Assembly: GCA_050246115.1 (NCBI GenBank)
Contig: JBFWWP010000002.1
Span: forward strand, 304,609-368,608
DNA: 64,000 bases
Direction of reading: 5' to 3'
From: JBFWWP01 sp050246115
GTDB lineage: Bacteria; Planctomycetota; UBA8108; UBA1146; JAJFFE01
This document shows positions 28,007 to 37,365 of the stretch, in pieces. The position numbers and the translations under genes were made by a program. Below the pieces are notes generated by a model. That model had not been told where the DNA came from. It worked only from the letters and a program-made list of their open reading frames with translations, and did no database searches. The stretch's first letter is position 1, and every line of letters starts with the position of its first letter.

Positions 28007-29223
28007 CTCGAGCGCCGCGGCTGCAGCAAAGCCGCATCCCCTTCACCCACGAACGCTCGCCTTTGCCTTGTGGCGCCACGGGCGAGTGCGAGTTCTTGGC
28101 GAATGCGCTTGATTTGGCGCTGGATCAGCCGCGCGACGAGGGGCGGCGACCGGTCGACGATCCGCGAGCCGGGAACGTGCTCCTCCTCGCGCTACTGGCG
28201 CTCACCGCGGTGGTGCTGGTGGGGGTGACGGTCCTGGAAGTCTCGGCGAACCGCGTCAGCAACCAGGACCTGGACCTGCGCCGTTTGCGGGCGGCGGCGC
28301 TCGCCGAAGGCGCCGTGGAAGTCGCGTATCAGACGTTGCTCGACGCCCCGGACACGCGCGGCGTAATCGGCGTGAACCACGACGCCGCCGGAACCTGGGG
28401 AGCCCGAGTCGCCGCGGTGAGTGGCGAGGTCGAAGTGACCGGCGCGGCGCTCGTCGAGGGGACCCGTCACGATGTCCTGACGCGCGCGCGCCTCGAGCGT
28501 ACGCCGGATGCTGCGTTCTCCGTTGCGGGGGCCTCGAGCTTCACCGATGCGAGCTTCACGTGGACGGGCACGTACCGCCACGTCGGCGCGCCCGGGCGCG
28601 CGAGATCGACCTTGGCGGGCGGACGCGTTCAGGTACCGTCCGCGAGTCGACCGGCAATCGACGTTGCCGCGCTCCTTGGCGAGGCTACCCAATCCACCGA
28701 GGCCGCCGAGACGACCTGGAGTGACGGCACCGTCGTGACCGGCATCACGGTCGTGCGCGGCGATCTCCGGCTCCGGGGACGGATCGAGGTTCAGGGGATT
28801 CTCGCGGTCGACGGTTCCGTGCTGATCCTCGGCGACGACGTGGATCTGACCTCGCCGGGCGGACGTGGGGTCGTACTCATCACGGGGGACGTTTCGGCGA
28901 AGGACGCGGCCTCGCTGAGGCTGAATGGGTCCTTCATCGTAGAGGGGTCCCTCGCGTTCGAGAACCTCACGACGGTGGTGGGAGGCGGGGTGGTCATCCT
29001 CGGAACCGACCTGGTCCTGACCGATGTCGCCTCGATGACCTGGACCTTCCCAGCCTCGCCCCGTCCCCTGCCGGTCTACGTAACCGGGCTGCAGAGTACG
29101 GGCACGGTCTCCATTCACGAGGTGTGGCGACGGCCGACCACGGCCTCGGTTCCCCTGCTCGCCGAGCCGGCGGTCGAACCGGCGAACCAAGCGAACGCTC
29201 AGACCCAGACGAGGGCTCGGTGA
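28000..29223 (+). CDS. PilX-like pilus assembly protein, copy 1
   Basis: A 407-residue protein with an unusual 56-residue polar N-terminus and then a single hydrophobic helix (GNVLLLALLALTAVVLVGVTVLE, split by short gaps) followed by the heptad-like region found in PilX proteins (RLRAAALAEGAVEVAYQTLL). The C-terminal half (about 240-360) is made of short repeating beta strands such as VVRGDLRLRGRIEVQGILAV, like polymer-forming beta-helix proteins. It is clearly paralogous to the next gene. A later start near residue 50 is possible. Confidence 0.7.
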   Translation: MVTRAPRLQQSRIPFTHERSPLPCGATGECEFLANALDLALDQPRDEGRRPVDDPRAGNVLLLALLALTAVVLVGVTVLEVSANRVSNQDLDLRRLRAAALAEGAVEVAYQTLLDAPDTRGVIGVNHDAAGTWGARVAAVSGEVEVTGAALVEGTRHDVLTRARLERTPDAAFSVAGASSFTDASFTWTGTYRHVGAPGRARSTLAGGRVQVPSASRPAIDVAALLGEATQSTEAAETTWSDGTVVTGITVVRGDLRLRGRIEVQGILAVDGSVLILGDDVDLTSPGGRGVVLITGDVSAKDAASLRLNGSFIVEGSLAFENLTTVVGGGVVILGTDLVLTDVASMTWTFPASPRPLPVYVTGLQSTGTVSIHEVWRRPTTASVPLLAEPAVEPANQANAQTQTRAR

Positions 29224-30332
29224 TCGATTCCGTCGCAACTACTTTGGTGTGGCCGCGCCAACCCCCGCAACACGATCGTGAGCCGACCGCCAGACGATCC
29301 GGGAGCGTGCTGCTCGTGGCGCTCCTCGTGCTCGGCGGAGTACTTCTCTTGGGACTAGCCCTCCTCGAAATCTCGACCGCCAACGTCGTCAGCGATGATT
29401 TGTCGGTGGCGCGACTCCGCGCCGAAGCGCTCGCCGAGGGCGCGATCGAGCTCGCGTACTCGCGGCTGCGGGAGGCCCCGACTTTTCGTGGCCGACTCGG
29501 CGTCACGGAGACACCGGCTGGCATGTGGGCCGCCGAGGTCGTGAGCGCCGGCGCCGACGTGGAGATCCTCGGGGTGGGGTACGCGGACGGGGTACGCCGG
29601 GAGGTGCTGGCGCTCGCAACGGTGAGCGGCGTGGGGTCGAGCCGTGAGATCGACAAGTCGGTCTTGGTTCATGGAGATGTGGGGCTCGACAAGTCGACGA
29701 TCTCGTGGTCGAAAGGATTCGAATACGCGGGTACCTTGACGAGCGTGAGCTCGACCCGGACTGGAACCTTGACCAAGGACGCCTCGGTTCCGCCGCCCGT
29801 GATCGACGTCGTTTCGCTGGTCTCCGCAGCGGATCAAGTGATCACCGGGTCGACGAACTGGAAGGAGCACACCAGCACCGGCGTCACGGTGATCCAGGGC
29901 GACCTCAAGATCTCGAACGGCACCGTCAAGGTCGATGGGATCTTGGTCGTCGATGGATCCCTCGCACTCGAGGGTACGAGCGCGGGACTGATCGCCGGCG
30001 CCAGTGGCTCGGCGATCGTGCTCGTGACCGGCGACTTCGAAATCAAGAACCTGCCCACCACGAACTTGGTCGCGACGCTCGTCATCGAAGGCGACTTCGT
30101 CGGTACCAAGCTCGATGCCGTCAACGGAACGGGCGCGTTGGTCGTGGGGGGAGCGGTATCGCTGAACCAAGTCGAGCTGAATTGGATCGGGCCGACGGTG
30201 CCCGTCAAGCTGCCTGCCGAAGTCTCCGGAGTGGGAACGGAAACCGAGAGCACCGTGGAACTGGTCGAACAGTGGCGCCGCCCGACCGCAACCGGCCGCC
30301 TCCCCGAGGTCGGGGCGGCCAAGTACAAGTAG
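29220..30332 (+). CDS. PilX-like pilus assembly protein, copy 2
   Basis: A 370-residue paralogue of the preceding product, with the same order: hydrophobic helix (GSVLLVALLVLGGVLLLGLA), then RLRAEALAEGAIELAYSRLR, then a beta-strand repeat region (VIQGDLKISNGTVKVDGILV). Both end in a similar EQWRRPTA or EVWRRPTT block. I chose GTG 29220 because it overlaps the previous stop (GTGA) with GAGGG upstream, although the frame is open to 29124. It is the last gene of the prepilin cluster, and aceE ends 9 bp away on the other strand. Confidence 0.72.
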   Translation: MIDSVATTLVWPRQPPQHDREPTARRSGSVLLVALLVLGGVLLLGLALLEISTANVVSDDLSVARLRAEALAEGAIELAYSRLREAPTFRGRLGVTETPAGMWAAEVVSAGADVEILGVGYADGVRREVLALATVSGVGSSREIDKSVLVHGDVGLDKSTISWSKGFEYAGTLTSVSSTRTGTLTKDASVPPPVIDVVSLVSAADQVITGSTNWKEHTSTGVTVIQGDLKISNGTVKVDGILVVDGSLALEGTSAGLIAGASGSAIVLVTGDFEIKNLPTTNLVATLVIEGDFVGTKLDAVNGTGALVVGGAVSLNQVELNWIGPTVPVKLPAEVSGVGTETESTVELVEQWRRPTATGRLPEVGAAKYK

Positions 30333-30341
30333 CGGCGCCCT

Positions 30342-33014
30342 TCAGCGGAGGCTCGGGTCGGCGCGGTCGAGATCGAACTCGAACCGCGCGACGGCGGCCC
30401 GATACCGAGCGACATCGAATTCCCCGGCGCGCGCGAGCGTCGACAACGCGGCGAGGACGATCGACGCCGTATCGATGCGGAAGAAGCGGCGCAACTCCTC
30501 CCGCGTGTCGCTCGCGCCGAAGCCGTCGGTGCCGAGGGAGGTCATGCCGCCCGGAACCCAGCGCGCGATCTGGTCCGGAACCGCCCGGACGAAGTCCGAC
30601 ACCGCGATCACCGGGCCGCCGCTCGCGGGCAGCGTGCGCGTCACGTACGGAACGGGCGCTGGCTGTTCGGGGTGCCACAGCGCCGTGCGCTCACACGCGA
30701 GGGCCTCGCGCCGAAGCTCCTGATAGCTGGTCACGCTGAAGACCTCCGCACCCACCTCGAAATCACCCTCGAGCATCTCGGCCGCCGCGATGGCCGAGGG
30801 CAGGAGCGACCCGCTGCCCAGGAGGCGCACCGGAGACCCACCCGCGCGCTTCGACTCACGCACGCGGTAGATGCCCTTCAGGATGCCGTCCTCGGCGCCT
30901 GCGGGCATGGCTGGCATGTCGAACTTCTCGTTGTAGAGCGCCAGGTAGTAGAACACGTCTTCCCCGGCTTCGACCATGCGTCGGAGGCCCTCGCGAATGA
31001 TGACGGCCACTTCGTAGCCGTAGGCCGGATCGTACGACACGCAGCTCGGGACCGTGGAGGCCACGAGCAAGCTATGGCCGTCCTGATGCTGCAGACCTTC
31101 GCCGTTGAGCGTGGTGCGGCCCGCCGTCGCCCCGAGGAGGAAGCCGCGCGCCCGTTGATCGGCTGCCGCCCAGATCGCATCGCCCACGCGTTGAAACCCG
31201 AACATGGAGTAGAAGATGAAGAACGGGACCATGGGCGTGCCATGGGTCGCGTAGCTCGTTCCCGCTGCGGCGAAGCTCGCGAGCGAGCCGCACTCGGTGA
31301 TCCCTTCCTCGAGGATCTGACCGTCCCGGCGTTCGGAGTAGCTGAACAGGATGTCGTGATCGACGGGTTCGTAAAGCTGTCCCGCGTGCGCGTAGATCCC
31401 AACCTGCTTGAATAGCGGTTCCATGCCGAAGGTGCGTGCTTCGTCCGCAATGATGGGGACCACACGCTTGCCGAAGGCCGAGTCCTTGAGCAAGTCGCGA
31501 AAGAGGCGTGCGAACGCCATGGTCGTCGACGCACTCACGTCCCCCTTGCCCACCTGCACGTGCTTCGCGAACAGATCCGGCTGCGGCAACGGCGGGGCAA
31601 CGACCTGGGTACGGCGCGACGGCACGAAGCCGCCGAGTGCCGCGCGCCGCTCGAGCATGTACTGGATCTCCGGCGAGCGCGCGCCGGGGTGATAGAACGG
31701 GGGATAGGCGAGGTCGGCGTCGGCGATCGGCAGCTCGAGGCGATCGCGGAACTTGCGGAGTTCCTCTTCCTCGATGTTCTTCACCTGGTGCGTGATGTTG
31801 CGACCCTCCGCCGACTTGCCGAGAGTCCACCCCTTGACCGTCTTGGCGAGGATCACCGTTGGTTGGCCACGGTGCTCGGTCGCGCGTTGATAGGCCGCGT
31901 AGATCTTGCGGTAGTCGTGTCCACCGCGGCGGGCACCGCGAAGCTGATCGTCGGTGAAGCGCTCGAGGAGCGCGAGGATGCGGGGATCTCCACCGGCGAC
32001 GTGTTCTCGGATGTACGCTCCCGTCTCGACCGAGTAGCGCTGAAAGTGCCCGTCGAGGAGTTCGGTGAAGCGCCGCACCAGAATGTGGTCTTCGTCGGAG
32101 GCGATCAGCTCATCCCAGTCGCGACCCCAGATGACCTTGATCACGTTCCAGCCGGCGCCATGAAACGCGGCCTCGAGCTCTTGAATGATCTTGCCGTTCC
32201 CCCGCACTGGGCCGTCGAGTCGTTGCAGGTTGCAGTTGACCACGAAGATGAGATTGTCGAGTTGTTCGCGCGATCCGAGCGTCAGGGCGCCGAGCGTCTC
32301 GGGCTCATCGCACTCGCCGTCACCGAGGAAGGCCCATACTCGTGAGCGCGACGTGTCGACGAGGCCGCGATTGTGGAGGTAGCGATTGAAGCGCGCCTGG
32401 TAGATCGCGTGAATGGGCCCGAGCCCCATCGATACGGTGGGGAACTGCCAGAACTCCGGCATGAGGCGCGGATGCGGGTACGACGACAGCCCGGCGCCCC
32501 CGATCTCTCGTCGGAAACGGTCGAGCTGCGCCGCCGACAGGCGCCCCTCGAGAAACGCTCGCGCGTAGACGCCGGGGGCGGCATGTCCCTGGAAGTAGAT
32601 CTGATCGCCGGGGTCGCCCTCGCTGGCCCCACGGAAGAAGTGGTTGAACCCTACTTCATAGAGGCTCGCCGCGCTCGCATAAGACGCGAGGTGCCCGCCG
32701 AGGCCGTCGTGAGCCTGGTTGGCCCGGACGACTTGCGCGACGGCGTTCCAGCGAACCAGGCGCCGGATCTTGCGCTCCATTTGCTCGTCACCGGGAAACG
32801 CCGGCTCGTCCTCGGGCGCGATCGAGTTGATATAGGGCCGTTGCACGAGAGCGGGCAGGCCGACCCGCAGCACCTGGGCTCGTTCGATGAGACGACGCAC
32901 GATGTAGCGCGTGCGCGCGGGGCCCGAGGCCTTGAGTACCGAGTCGAGCGAATCCATCCATTCGACCGTCTCTTGCGGATCGAGGTCGGTGTTCTGCGTG
33001 AAGACTTCCGCCAT
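30342..33014 (-). CDS. aceE: Pyruvate dehydrogenase E1 component, homodimeric type
   Basis: An 890-residue thiamine-diphosphate enzyme that decarboxylates pyruvate and passes the acetyl group to the E2 lipoamide. The length and motifs are those of the homodimeric AceE: GHAAPGVYARAFLEGRLS, the ThDP motif GDGECDEPET ending in NCNLQRLDGPVRGN, and GLQHQDGHSLL. ATG 33014 has AGGAG 7 bases upstream. No E2 or E3 gene is in the window. The Trm112-like gene lies directly upstream on the same strand. Confidence 0.96.
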   Translation of the reverse strand: MAEVFTQNTDLDPQETVEWMDSLDSVLKASGPARTRYIVRRLIERAQVLRVGLPALVQRPYINSIAPEDEPAFPGDEQMERKIRRLVRWNAVAQVVRANQAHDGLGGHLASYASAASLYEVGFNHFFRGASEGDPGDQIYFQGHAAPGVYARAFLEGRLSAAQLDRFRREIGGAGLSSYPHPRLMPEFWQFPTVSMGLGPIHAIYQARFNRYLHNRGLVDTSRSRVWAFLGDGECDEPETLGALTLGSREQLDNLIFVVNCNLQRLDGPVRGNGKIIQELEAAFHGAGWNVIKVIWGRDWDELIASDEDHILVRRFTELLDGHFQRYSVETGAYIREHVAGGDPRILALLERFTDDQLRGARRGGHDYRKIYAAYQRATEHRGQPTVILAKTVKGWTLGKSAEGRNITHQVKNIEEEELRKFRDRLELPIADADLAYPPFYHPGARSPEIQYMLERRAALGGFVPSRRTQVVAPPLPQPDLFAKHVQVGKGDVSASTTMAFARLFRDLLKDSAFGKRVVPIIADEARTFGMEPLFKQVGIYAHAGQLYEPVDHDILFSYSERRDGQILEEGITECGSLASFAAAGTSYATHGTPMVPFFIFYSMFGFQRVGDAIWAAADQRARGFLLGATAGRTTLNGEGLQHQDGHSLLVASTVPSCVSYDPAYGYEVAVIIREGLRRMVEAGEDVFYYLALYNEKFDMPAMPAGAEDGILKGIYRVRESKRAGGSPVRLLGSGSLLPSAIAAAEMLEGDFEVGAEVFSVTSYQELRREALACERTALWHPEQPAPVPYVTRTLPASGGPVIAVSDFVRAVPDQIARWVPGGMTSLGTDGFGASDTREELRRFFRIDTASIVLAALSTLARAGEFDVARYRAAVARFEFDLDRADPSLR

Positions 33015-33084
33015 GAGGTACTCCTCGTGCTTCTACGTGCTTGCGGCCAAGTGGGGTGGGGTGCGCGGCTCGAAGCGAATGCTC

Positions 33085-33351
33085 TCAACCGGGCGCGGGA
33101 CTCGGGCGCCCGGTCTTGACCGGGCCTCCCCGCAACTCGGCGGGGACTTCGTCCTCGCGAAGGTCCTCGGCTTCGTCCACCAGCATCACCGGGATCCCAT
33201 CCTCGATGCGGTAGGCCTTGCGCGAGGCGTAGCAGCAAAGACGATTTCCCACTTGGACCACGGGCTCCAAGGTCAAGGGACATCGCAGCAGGGCCACGAG
33301 TTCGGGGTCGACCGCCGGGCTCGCCGCGGGTCGGGGGACGGGATCGGTCAT
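33085..33351 (-). CDS. Trm112-like / UPF0434 small protein
   Basis: An 88-residue protein with the Trm112/YcaR core: LVALLRCPLTLEPVV, a central LCCYASRKAYRIEDGIPVML and an acidic end. Family members often have a CPxC pair at the first position, but here only the first cysteine remains (CPLT), so zinc binding may be altered. Trm112 proteins activate methyltransferases in eukaryotes, and bacterial roles are unclear. It lies 70 bp upstream of aceE on the same strand. Confidence 0.75.
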   Translation of the reverse strand: MTDPVPRPAASPAVDPELVALLRCPLTLEPVVQVGNRLCCYASRKAYRIEDGIPVMLVDEAEDLREDEVPAELRGGPVKTGRPSPAPG

Positions 33352-33681
33352 GCCTTCGCTTTCCTGTGAGTCCCCGCCCCGGCAAGGGTGGCCCGGGAAC
33401 TGGAGCGGGTCGTTGCGCGGGCGCGTCCGTCAGGGTCGTCCGACGCACAGCCAGGGTCGTCCGACGCACAGCGCGTCGATTCTGGGTCGCGGCGGAACCA
33501 GCGGCAACCGATTTCACGACCGCCGAGGGCTGGGAGGACGCCTCGGCCTATGGTAGACGAACGGGGTTCGCAATCGAAGAGCGCTTGGACGGACAGGCCG
33601 GCCGTCGACTTCGTGTCGAGCGACAGGCCCATGCACTGGGCTCGGGTGCGGCCCCGGCGCCGGGCGGGAAGGGAACTCGGA
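33352..33681. promoter_or_regulatory. Divergent spacer with a 21-bp tandem duplication
   Basis: This 330-bp spacer separates the Trm112-like gene from the S9 peptidase gene. It contains a perfect 21-bp direct repeat at 33431-33451 and 33452-33472, beginning CAGGGTCGTCCGACGCAC. Open frames cross it in both directions but have no support. No promoter elements are convincing. Confidence 0.6.
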
Positions 33682-36036
33682 ATGAACAACGACGAGGCGC
33701 GGCCGACGAAGCGCCGCCCGCCGAAGCGGTTCGTGCGTTCGGGCGTTGCGCTGGGACTCCTGGTCTGGCTCGGCGCCGGCTGCCACGTGGCGCCCCAGAA
33801 CCCGAGCGCTGCATCGGCTGGGCAAGTGGCGTGGGCCCCCGGAGGGCAGGTTCAGCGCATCACCCTCGAGCAAACCTCGGGACGCGGCGCCGAGCTCGAA
33901 ATGACGAAGCCGGCGGAATCCGTGGCGTGGGCGGGGGACGGGCGTTCGTTGGTGCGCGGCGAGCGCTGGGAAGACGCGCGCACCGGGGCGCCGGTAACCC
34001 CCGCGGATCGCGGCGTCGAACCGACGTCGGCGGACTCGCTCCGGCACGAGCGACTCGTGGAGCCGCTGGTTACTCACCAAGCCCTGGAGCCCGAGCACGC
34101 GCTCCGCGTCGCCCGACGCGCGCAATGGTCCCGCGACCTGGCCGTAGCGATCGTGACCCGCGACGGGCAGCTGTATGCCTTTCGCGATGACGGCGCGGGC
34201 GGAATGACGCTGAAGGTTCTGGGCGAAGTGGACGCGCGGCCCGCGCCCGAGCTGAGTCCCGACGGGAAGTGGGTTGCCTTCGGGCGGGGGCACGACTTGG
34301 TTGTGGCGGACACCGCGGGCGCCGAACCGATTCGCTTGTCGGAAGGCGGCAACGAAGAGCTGCTGTACGGCAGGCTCGACTGGGTCTACCAAGAGGAAGT
34401 GTTCGGCCGCGGGAACTGGCAAGGCGTGTGGTGGAACGAGGACTCGACGGCACTCGCGTTCCTGCGCCTCGACGAGTCGCGCGTTCCCACGTCCGTGATC
34501 GCCGACGATCGCTCCGCGCGCCCGCAGCTCGAGCACCAGCGCTATCCCAAGGCCGGCGAGCCGAATCCAACGGTCGACGTTGCCGTTTGGCGTCCGGGCG
34601 GCGCGGGCGTGACCTGGTGTGACCTCGGGGGCTACCCCGAGGATCGACTCGTGGTCGGGGTCAGCTGGGACGGCGCGCGCTTGGTGTTGCAGATCCAGGA
34701 TCGCACCCAAACCGAATTGGATCTCGTGCGGGTCGACGAAGACGGTCGCGTCGCCTCGCTCGTCCACGAGTCGTCGCCGTCGTGGGTGAATGTCCTCGAT
34801 GCGCCGCACTGGCTGGCGGACGGGAGCTTCCTGTGGCGCAGCGAACGCACTGGCTTCGCCCACCTCTACCATTACGAGGCGAGCGGGGAGCTGCGTCGCG
34901 CGTTGACCACGGGCGAGTGGACCGTGCGGCGGATCGTCCGCGTCGACGAAACCGCCGGCGTCGTCTGGTGCGTCGGAGCGCAAGCGGCGATCGAGCAGCA
35001 TCTCTACCGGGTCGACCTCGCCGGGGGTGGGGCGACGCGGATTACCCAAGAGCCCGGCACCCATGACGTGGATCTCGATGCCGCGGGCACCCTCATCCTC
35101 GACCGTTTCAGCAGTGTGACCCGGCCGCCGCAAGTCCGGCTGCTGGATCGAGACGGGGCCGTGCTCCGTAGCTTCGCCGCGGCCGAGCTCGACCCAGGGC
35201 GGGCCTGGGCGCAGCCCGAGCTCCACCGAGTCCGCGCACGCGACGGCGCGCTCCTCGATGCGCTGTTGATCCGACCCCACGACTTCGACCCGGGACGAGC
35301 GTATCCGGTGTGGTTGTCCACGTACTCAGGCCCGGCCTCGCCATCGGTGATGAATCGCTGGCAGGAGTCGCTCTGGGAACAGTTCTTGGCGCAAGAGGGT
35401 TTCCTCGTGCTGCGCGCGAACGTGCGCTCGGCGTCCGGCGAGTCGCAGCGCGCGACCGCGACGTGCTACCGGCGTCTCGGCGTGCAGGAACTCGAGGACC
35501 TCGAGGACGTCGTCGGTTGGTTGTGCGCGCACCCGTGGGCGGACGCGAGTCGGGTGGGCATCACGGGCTGGAGCTACGGCGGCTTCATGGCGGCCTTCGC
35601 ACTGACCCACAGCACGCGCTTTCGCCTGGGCGTCGCGGGGGCGGGGGTGTACGACTGGCGCTGCTACGACACGATCTACACCGAGCGCTACATGAGCACG
35701 CCCCAGCTCAACCCGACCGGGTACGATGCCAGCTCCTGTGTCCTCGCCGCCAAGGATCTGGCGGGACATCTGGTGATCGTACATGGTACCCGAGACGACA
35801 ACGTCCACCTGCAGAACGCCATGCAGCTCGTGCACGCGCTGCAGAAGGCCGGCAAGGATGACTTCGAGCTCATGCTCTATCCCGGGGCCCGACATGGCCT
35901 CGGTGACCCGGATCAGCGTTGGCACCTGCGGCGGCTCACTTGGCGTGCCATGCAGGAGTGGCTCGCGACACCTCACGCGCGCGGGCACACTTCGGCTGCG
36001 GGAGTCGACGCGGTCGCAGCAAGGAGGTCCCGATGA
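33682..36036 (+). CDS. S9 family peptidase (dipeptidyl peptidase IV-like), lipoprotein
   Basis: A 784-residue protein with a lipoprotein signal (GLLVWLGAGC, lipidated Cys at about residue 34), so it is anchored outside the cytoplasmic membrane. Residues about 50-480 are a DPP-IV type beta-propeller. The C-terminal alpha/beta-hydrolase has the catalytic Ser in GWSYGGFMAAF, the Asp in GTRDDNVHLQN and the His in GARHGLGD. The propeller also carries DWVYQEEVFGR, where DPP-IV enzymes hold the substrate N-terminus with a Glu pair. ATG 33682 gives a clean signal peptide. The stop overlaps the M42 peptidase start (ATGA). Confidence 0.93.
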   Translation: MNNDEARPTKRRPPKRFVRSGVALGLLVWLGAGCHVAPQNPSAASAGQVAWAPGGQVQRITLEQTSGRGAELEMTKPAESVAWAGDGRSLVRGERWEDARTGAPVTPADRGVEPTSADSLRHERLVEPLVTHQALEPEHALRVARRAQWSRDLAVAIVTRDGQLYAFRDDGAGGMTLKVLGEVDARPAPELSPDGKWVAFGRGHDLVVADTAGAEPIRLSEGGNEELLYGRLDWVYQEEVFGRGNWQGVWWNEDSTALAFLRLDESRVPTSVIADDRSARPQLEHQRYPKAGEPNPTVDVAVWRPGGAGVTWCDLGGYPEDRLVVGVSWDGARLVLQIQDRTQTELDLVRVDEDGRVASLVHESSPSWVNVLDAPHWLADGSFLWRSERTGFAHLYHYEASGELRRALTTGEWTVRRIVRVDETAGVVWCVGAQAAIEQHLYRVDLAGGGATRITQEPGTHDVDLDAAGTLILDRFSSVTRPPQVRLLDRDGAVLRSFAAAELDPGRAWAQPELHRVRARDGALLDALLIRPHDFDPGRAYPVWLSTYSGPASPSVMNRWQESLWEQFLAQEGFLVLRANVRSASGESQRATATCYRRLGVQELEDLEDVVGWLCAHPWADASRVGITGWSYGGFMAAFALTHSTRFRLGVAGAGVYDWRCYDTIYTERYMSTPQLNPTGYDASSCVLAAKDLAGHLVIVHGTRDDNVHLQNAMQLVHALQKAGKDDFELMLYPGARHGLGDPDQRWHLRRLTWRAMQEWLATPHARGHTSAAGVDAVAARRSR

Positions 36037-37118
36037 GTCGAGAACCCGATCGCGAGCTGTTGAGAACGTTGGCCCTCACACCCGGAGCCCCCGGGCACGA
36101 ACGCGAAGTGCGGCGCGTGGTCCGCGAGGCGCTGACCGGCTGTGGGGAAGTGACCTATGACCGCCTCGGGAGCATCCTGTGCGAGAAGCGGGGTAGTAGC
36201 GACTTCCCGCGCATCCTGTTGGATGGGCACATGGACGAAGTGGCGTTCATGGTGCAGAGCATCGGCGAAGATGGTCGCCTGCGCTTCGTCGCACTCGGCG
36301 GTTGGTGGGAGCACGTGCTCCTCGCTCAGAGAGTTTGGATCTTGACCGAGGCCGACGAACGGATCCCCGGCGTCATCGGTTCGCGGCCGCCGCACTTTCT
36401 GTCGTCGGACGAGCGCCAGCGGGTCGTGTCGATCGAAGCGATGTACATCGACATCGGGGCAACGAGTCGCCTCGAAGCCGAGTCCTACGGCGTGCGCGTG
36501 GGCGACGCGGTGGTGCCAGCGGGCGAGTTCCGTCCACTCACCAACCCGGACATCCTGTCGTGCAAAGCCTTCGACAACCGCGTGGGGATCGGCATTTTGT
36601 GCGAGACGCTGAGGTCGCTGCGCGGAGTCGAACACCCCAACACGGTCATCGGCGTCGGCGCCGTCCAGGAGGAGGTCGGTTGTCGCGGCGCGCGGACCGC
36701 CAGCGAGGTTGCGCGGCCCGATGTCGCCATCGTGCTGGAGGGCACGCCGGCGGACGACACGCCCGGCTTCTCGGAGCCGCAGGGGGTGCTGGGTCGGGGG
36801 CCGCAGATTCGTTTCTTCGACCCCACCGCGATTGCGAGCAAGCGCCTCATCCGGTTCGTCGAAGAGGTGGCTGCGAAAGAGAGCATCCCGTTGCAGCTCG
36901 CGGTGCGGCGCAGCGGCGGCACCGATGCGTCGGCGGTTCACGTCCACGGGCGGGGCGTGCCGACCGTCGTCATCGGGGTTCCGGCGCGCTACATTCATAC
37001 CCACGTGAGCCTGATCCACTGGCAGGACTACGCAGCGGCGCACTCGCTCGTGGTCGCCCTCCTCGAGCGTCTGGATGCCGGGGTCGCCCGTGGCTTGGTC
37101 GACTTCACGGTGCGCTGA
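36033..37118 (+). CDS. M42 family metallopeptidase (aminopeptidase)
   Basis: A 361-residue cytosolic dinuclear-metal aminopeptidase. Metal and active-site residues are visible in LDGHMDEVAF (His, Asp), CKAFDNRVG (Asp), VQEEVGCRGA (Glu pair), VLEGTPADDTPG and YIHTHVSLIH (last His). M42 enzymes form large cage-like assemblies that trim peptides. A perfect AAGGAGG site precedes ATG 36033, and the start overlaps the S9 gene. Coupling suggests that peptides released outside by the S9 enzyme are finished inside, which is inference. Confidence 0.92.
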   Translation: MSREPDRELLRTLALTPGAPGHEREVRRVVREALTGCGEVTYDRLGSILCEKRGSSDFPRILLDGHMDEVAFMVQSIGEDGRLRFVALGGWWEHVLLAQRVWILTEADERIPGVIGSRPPHFLSSDERQRVVSIEAMYIDIGATSRLEAESYGVRVGDAVVPAGEFRPLTNPDILSCKAFDNRVGIGILCETLRSLRGVEHPNTVIGVGAVQEEVGCRGARTASEVARPDVAIVLEGTPADDTPGFSEPQGVLGRGPQIRFFDPTAIASKRLIRFVEEVAAKESIPLQLAVRRSGGTDASAVHVHGRGVPTVVIGVPARYIHTHVSLIHWQDYAAAHSLVVALLERLDAGVARGLVDFTVR

Positions 37119-37365
37119 GCCCCGGGGCGTGGTCGGCACACGCGCCGGGGGGGCCAAGGAAGGGTGATGCGCGCCGGCAGTTCCGGCAGAATGGGGTGGC
37201 TTCCGCAAGGGATCGAGATCCTCCTCGGGAGGCCGAACCGATGCCGATAACGGAGACAGCATTGATACCGAAGGCCGCACCGACAGACGGTGCCGGGCGG
37301 CTCGGCGCGGGCCCCGCGCGCTTCGGCAGGCTCGCGGCCCAGAGAGAGTAAGACTGAAAGCAACC
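37119..37365. other. Spacer between the M42 peptidase and the fused oxoglutarate dehydrogenase gene
   Basis: 247 bp with no credible gene. A short GCCGG/CCGGC inverted repeat occurs near 37170 but is too small to call a terminator. The promoter of the downstream gene is presumably here. Confidence 0.4.
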
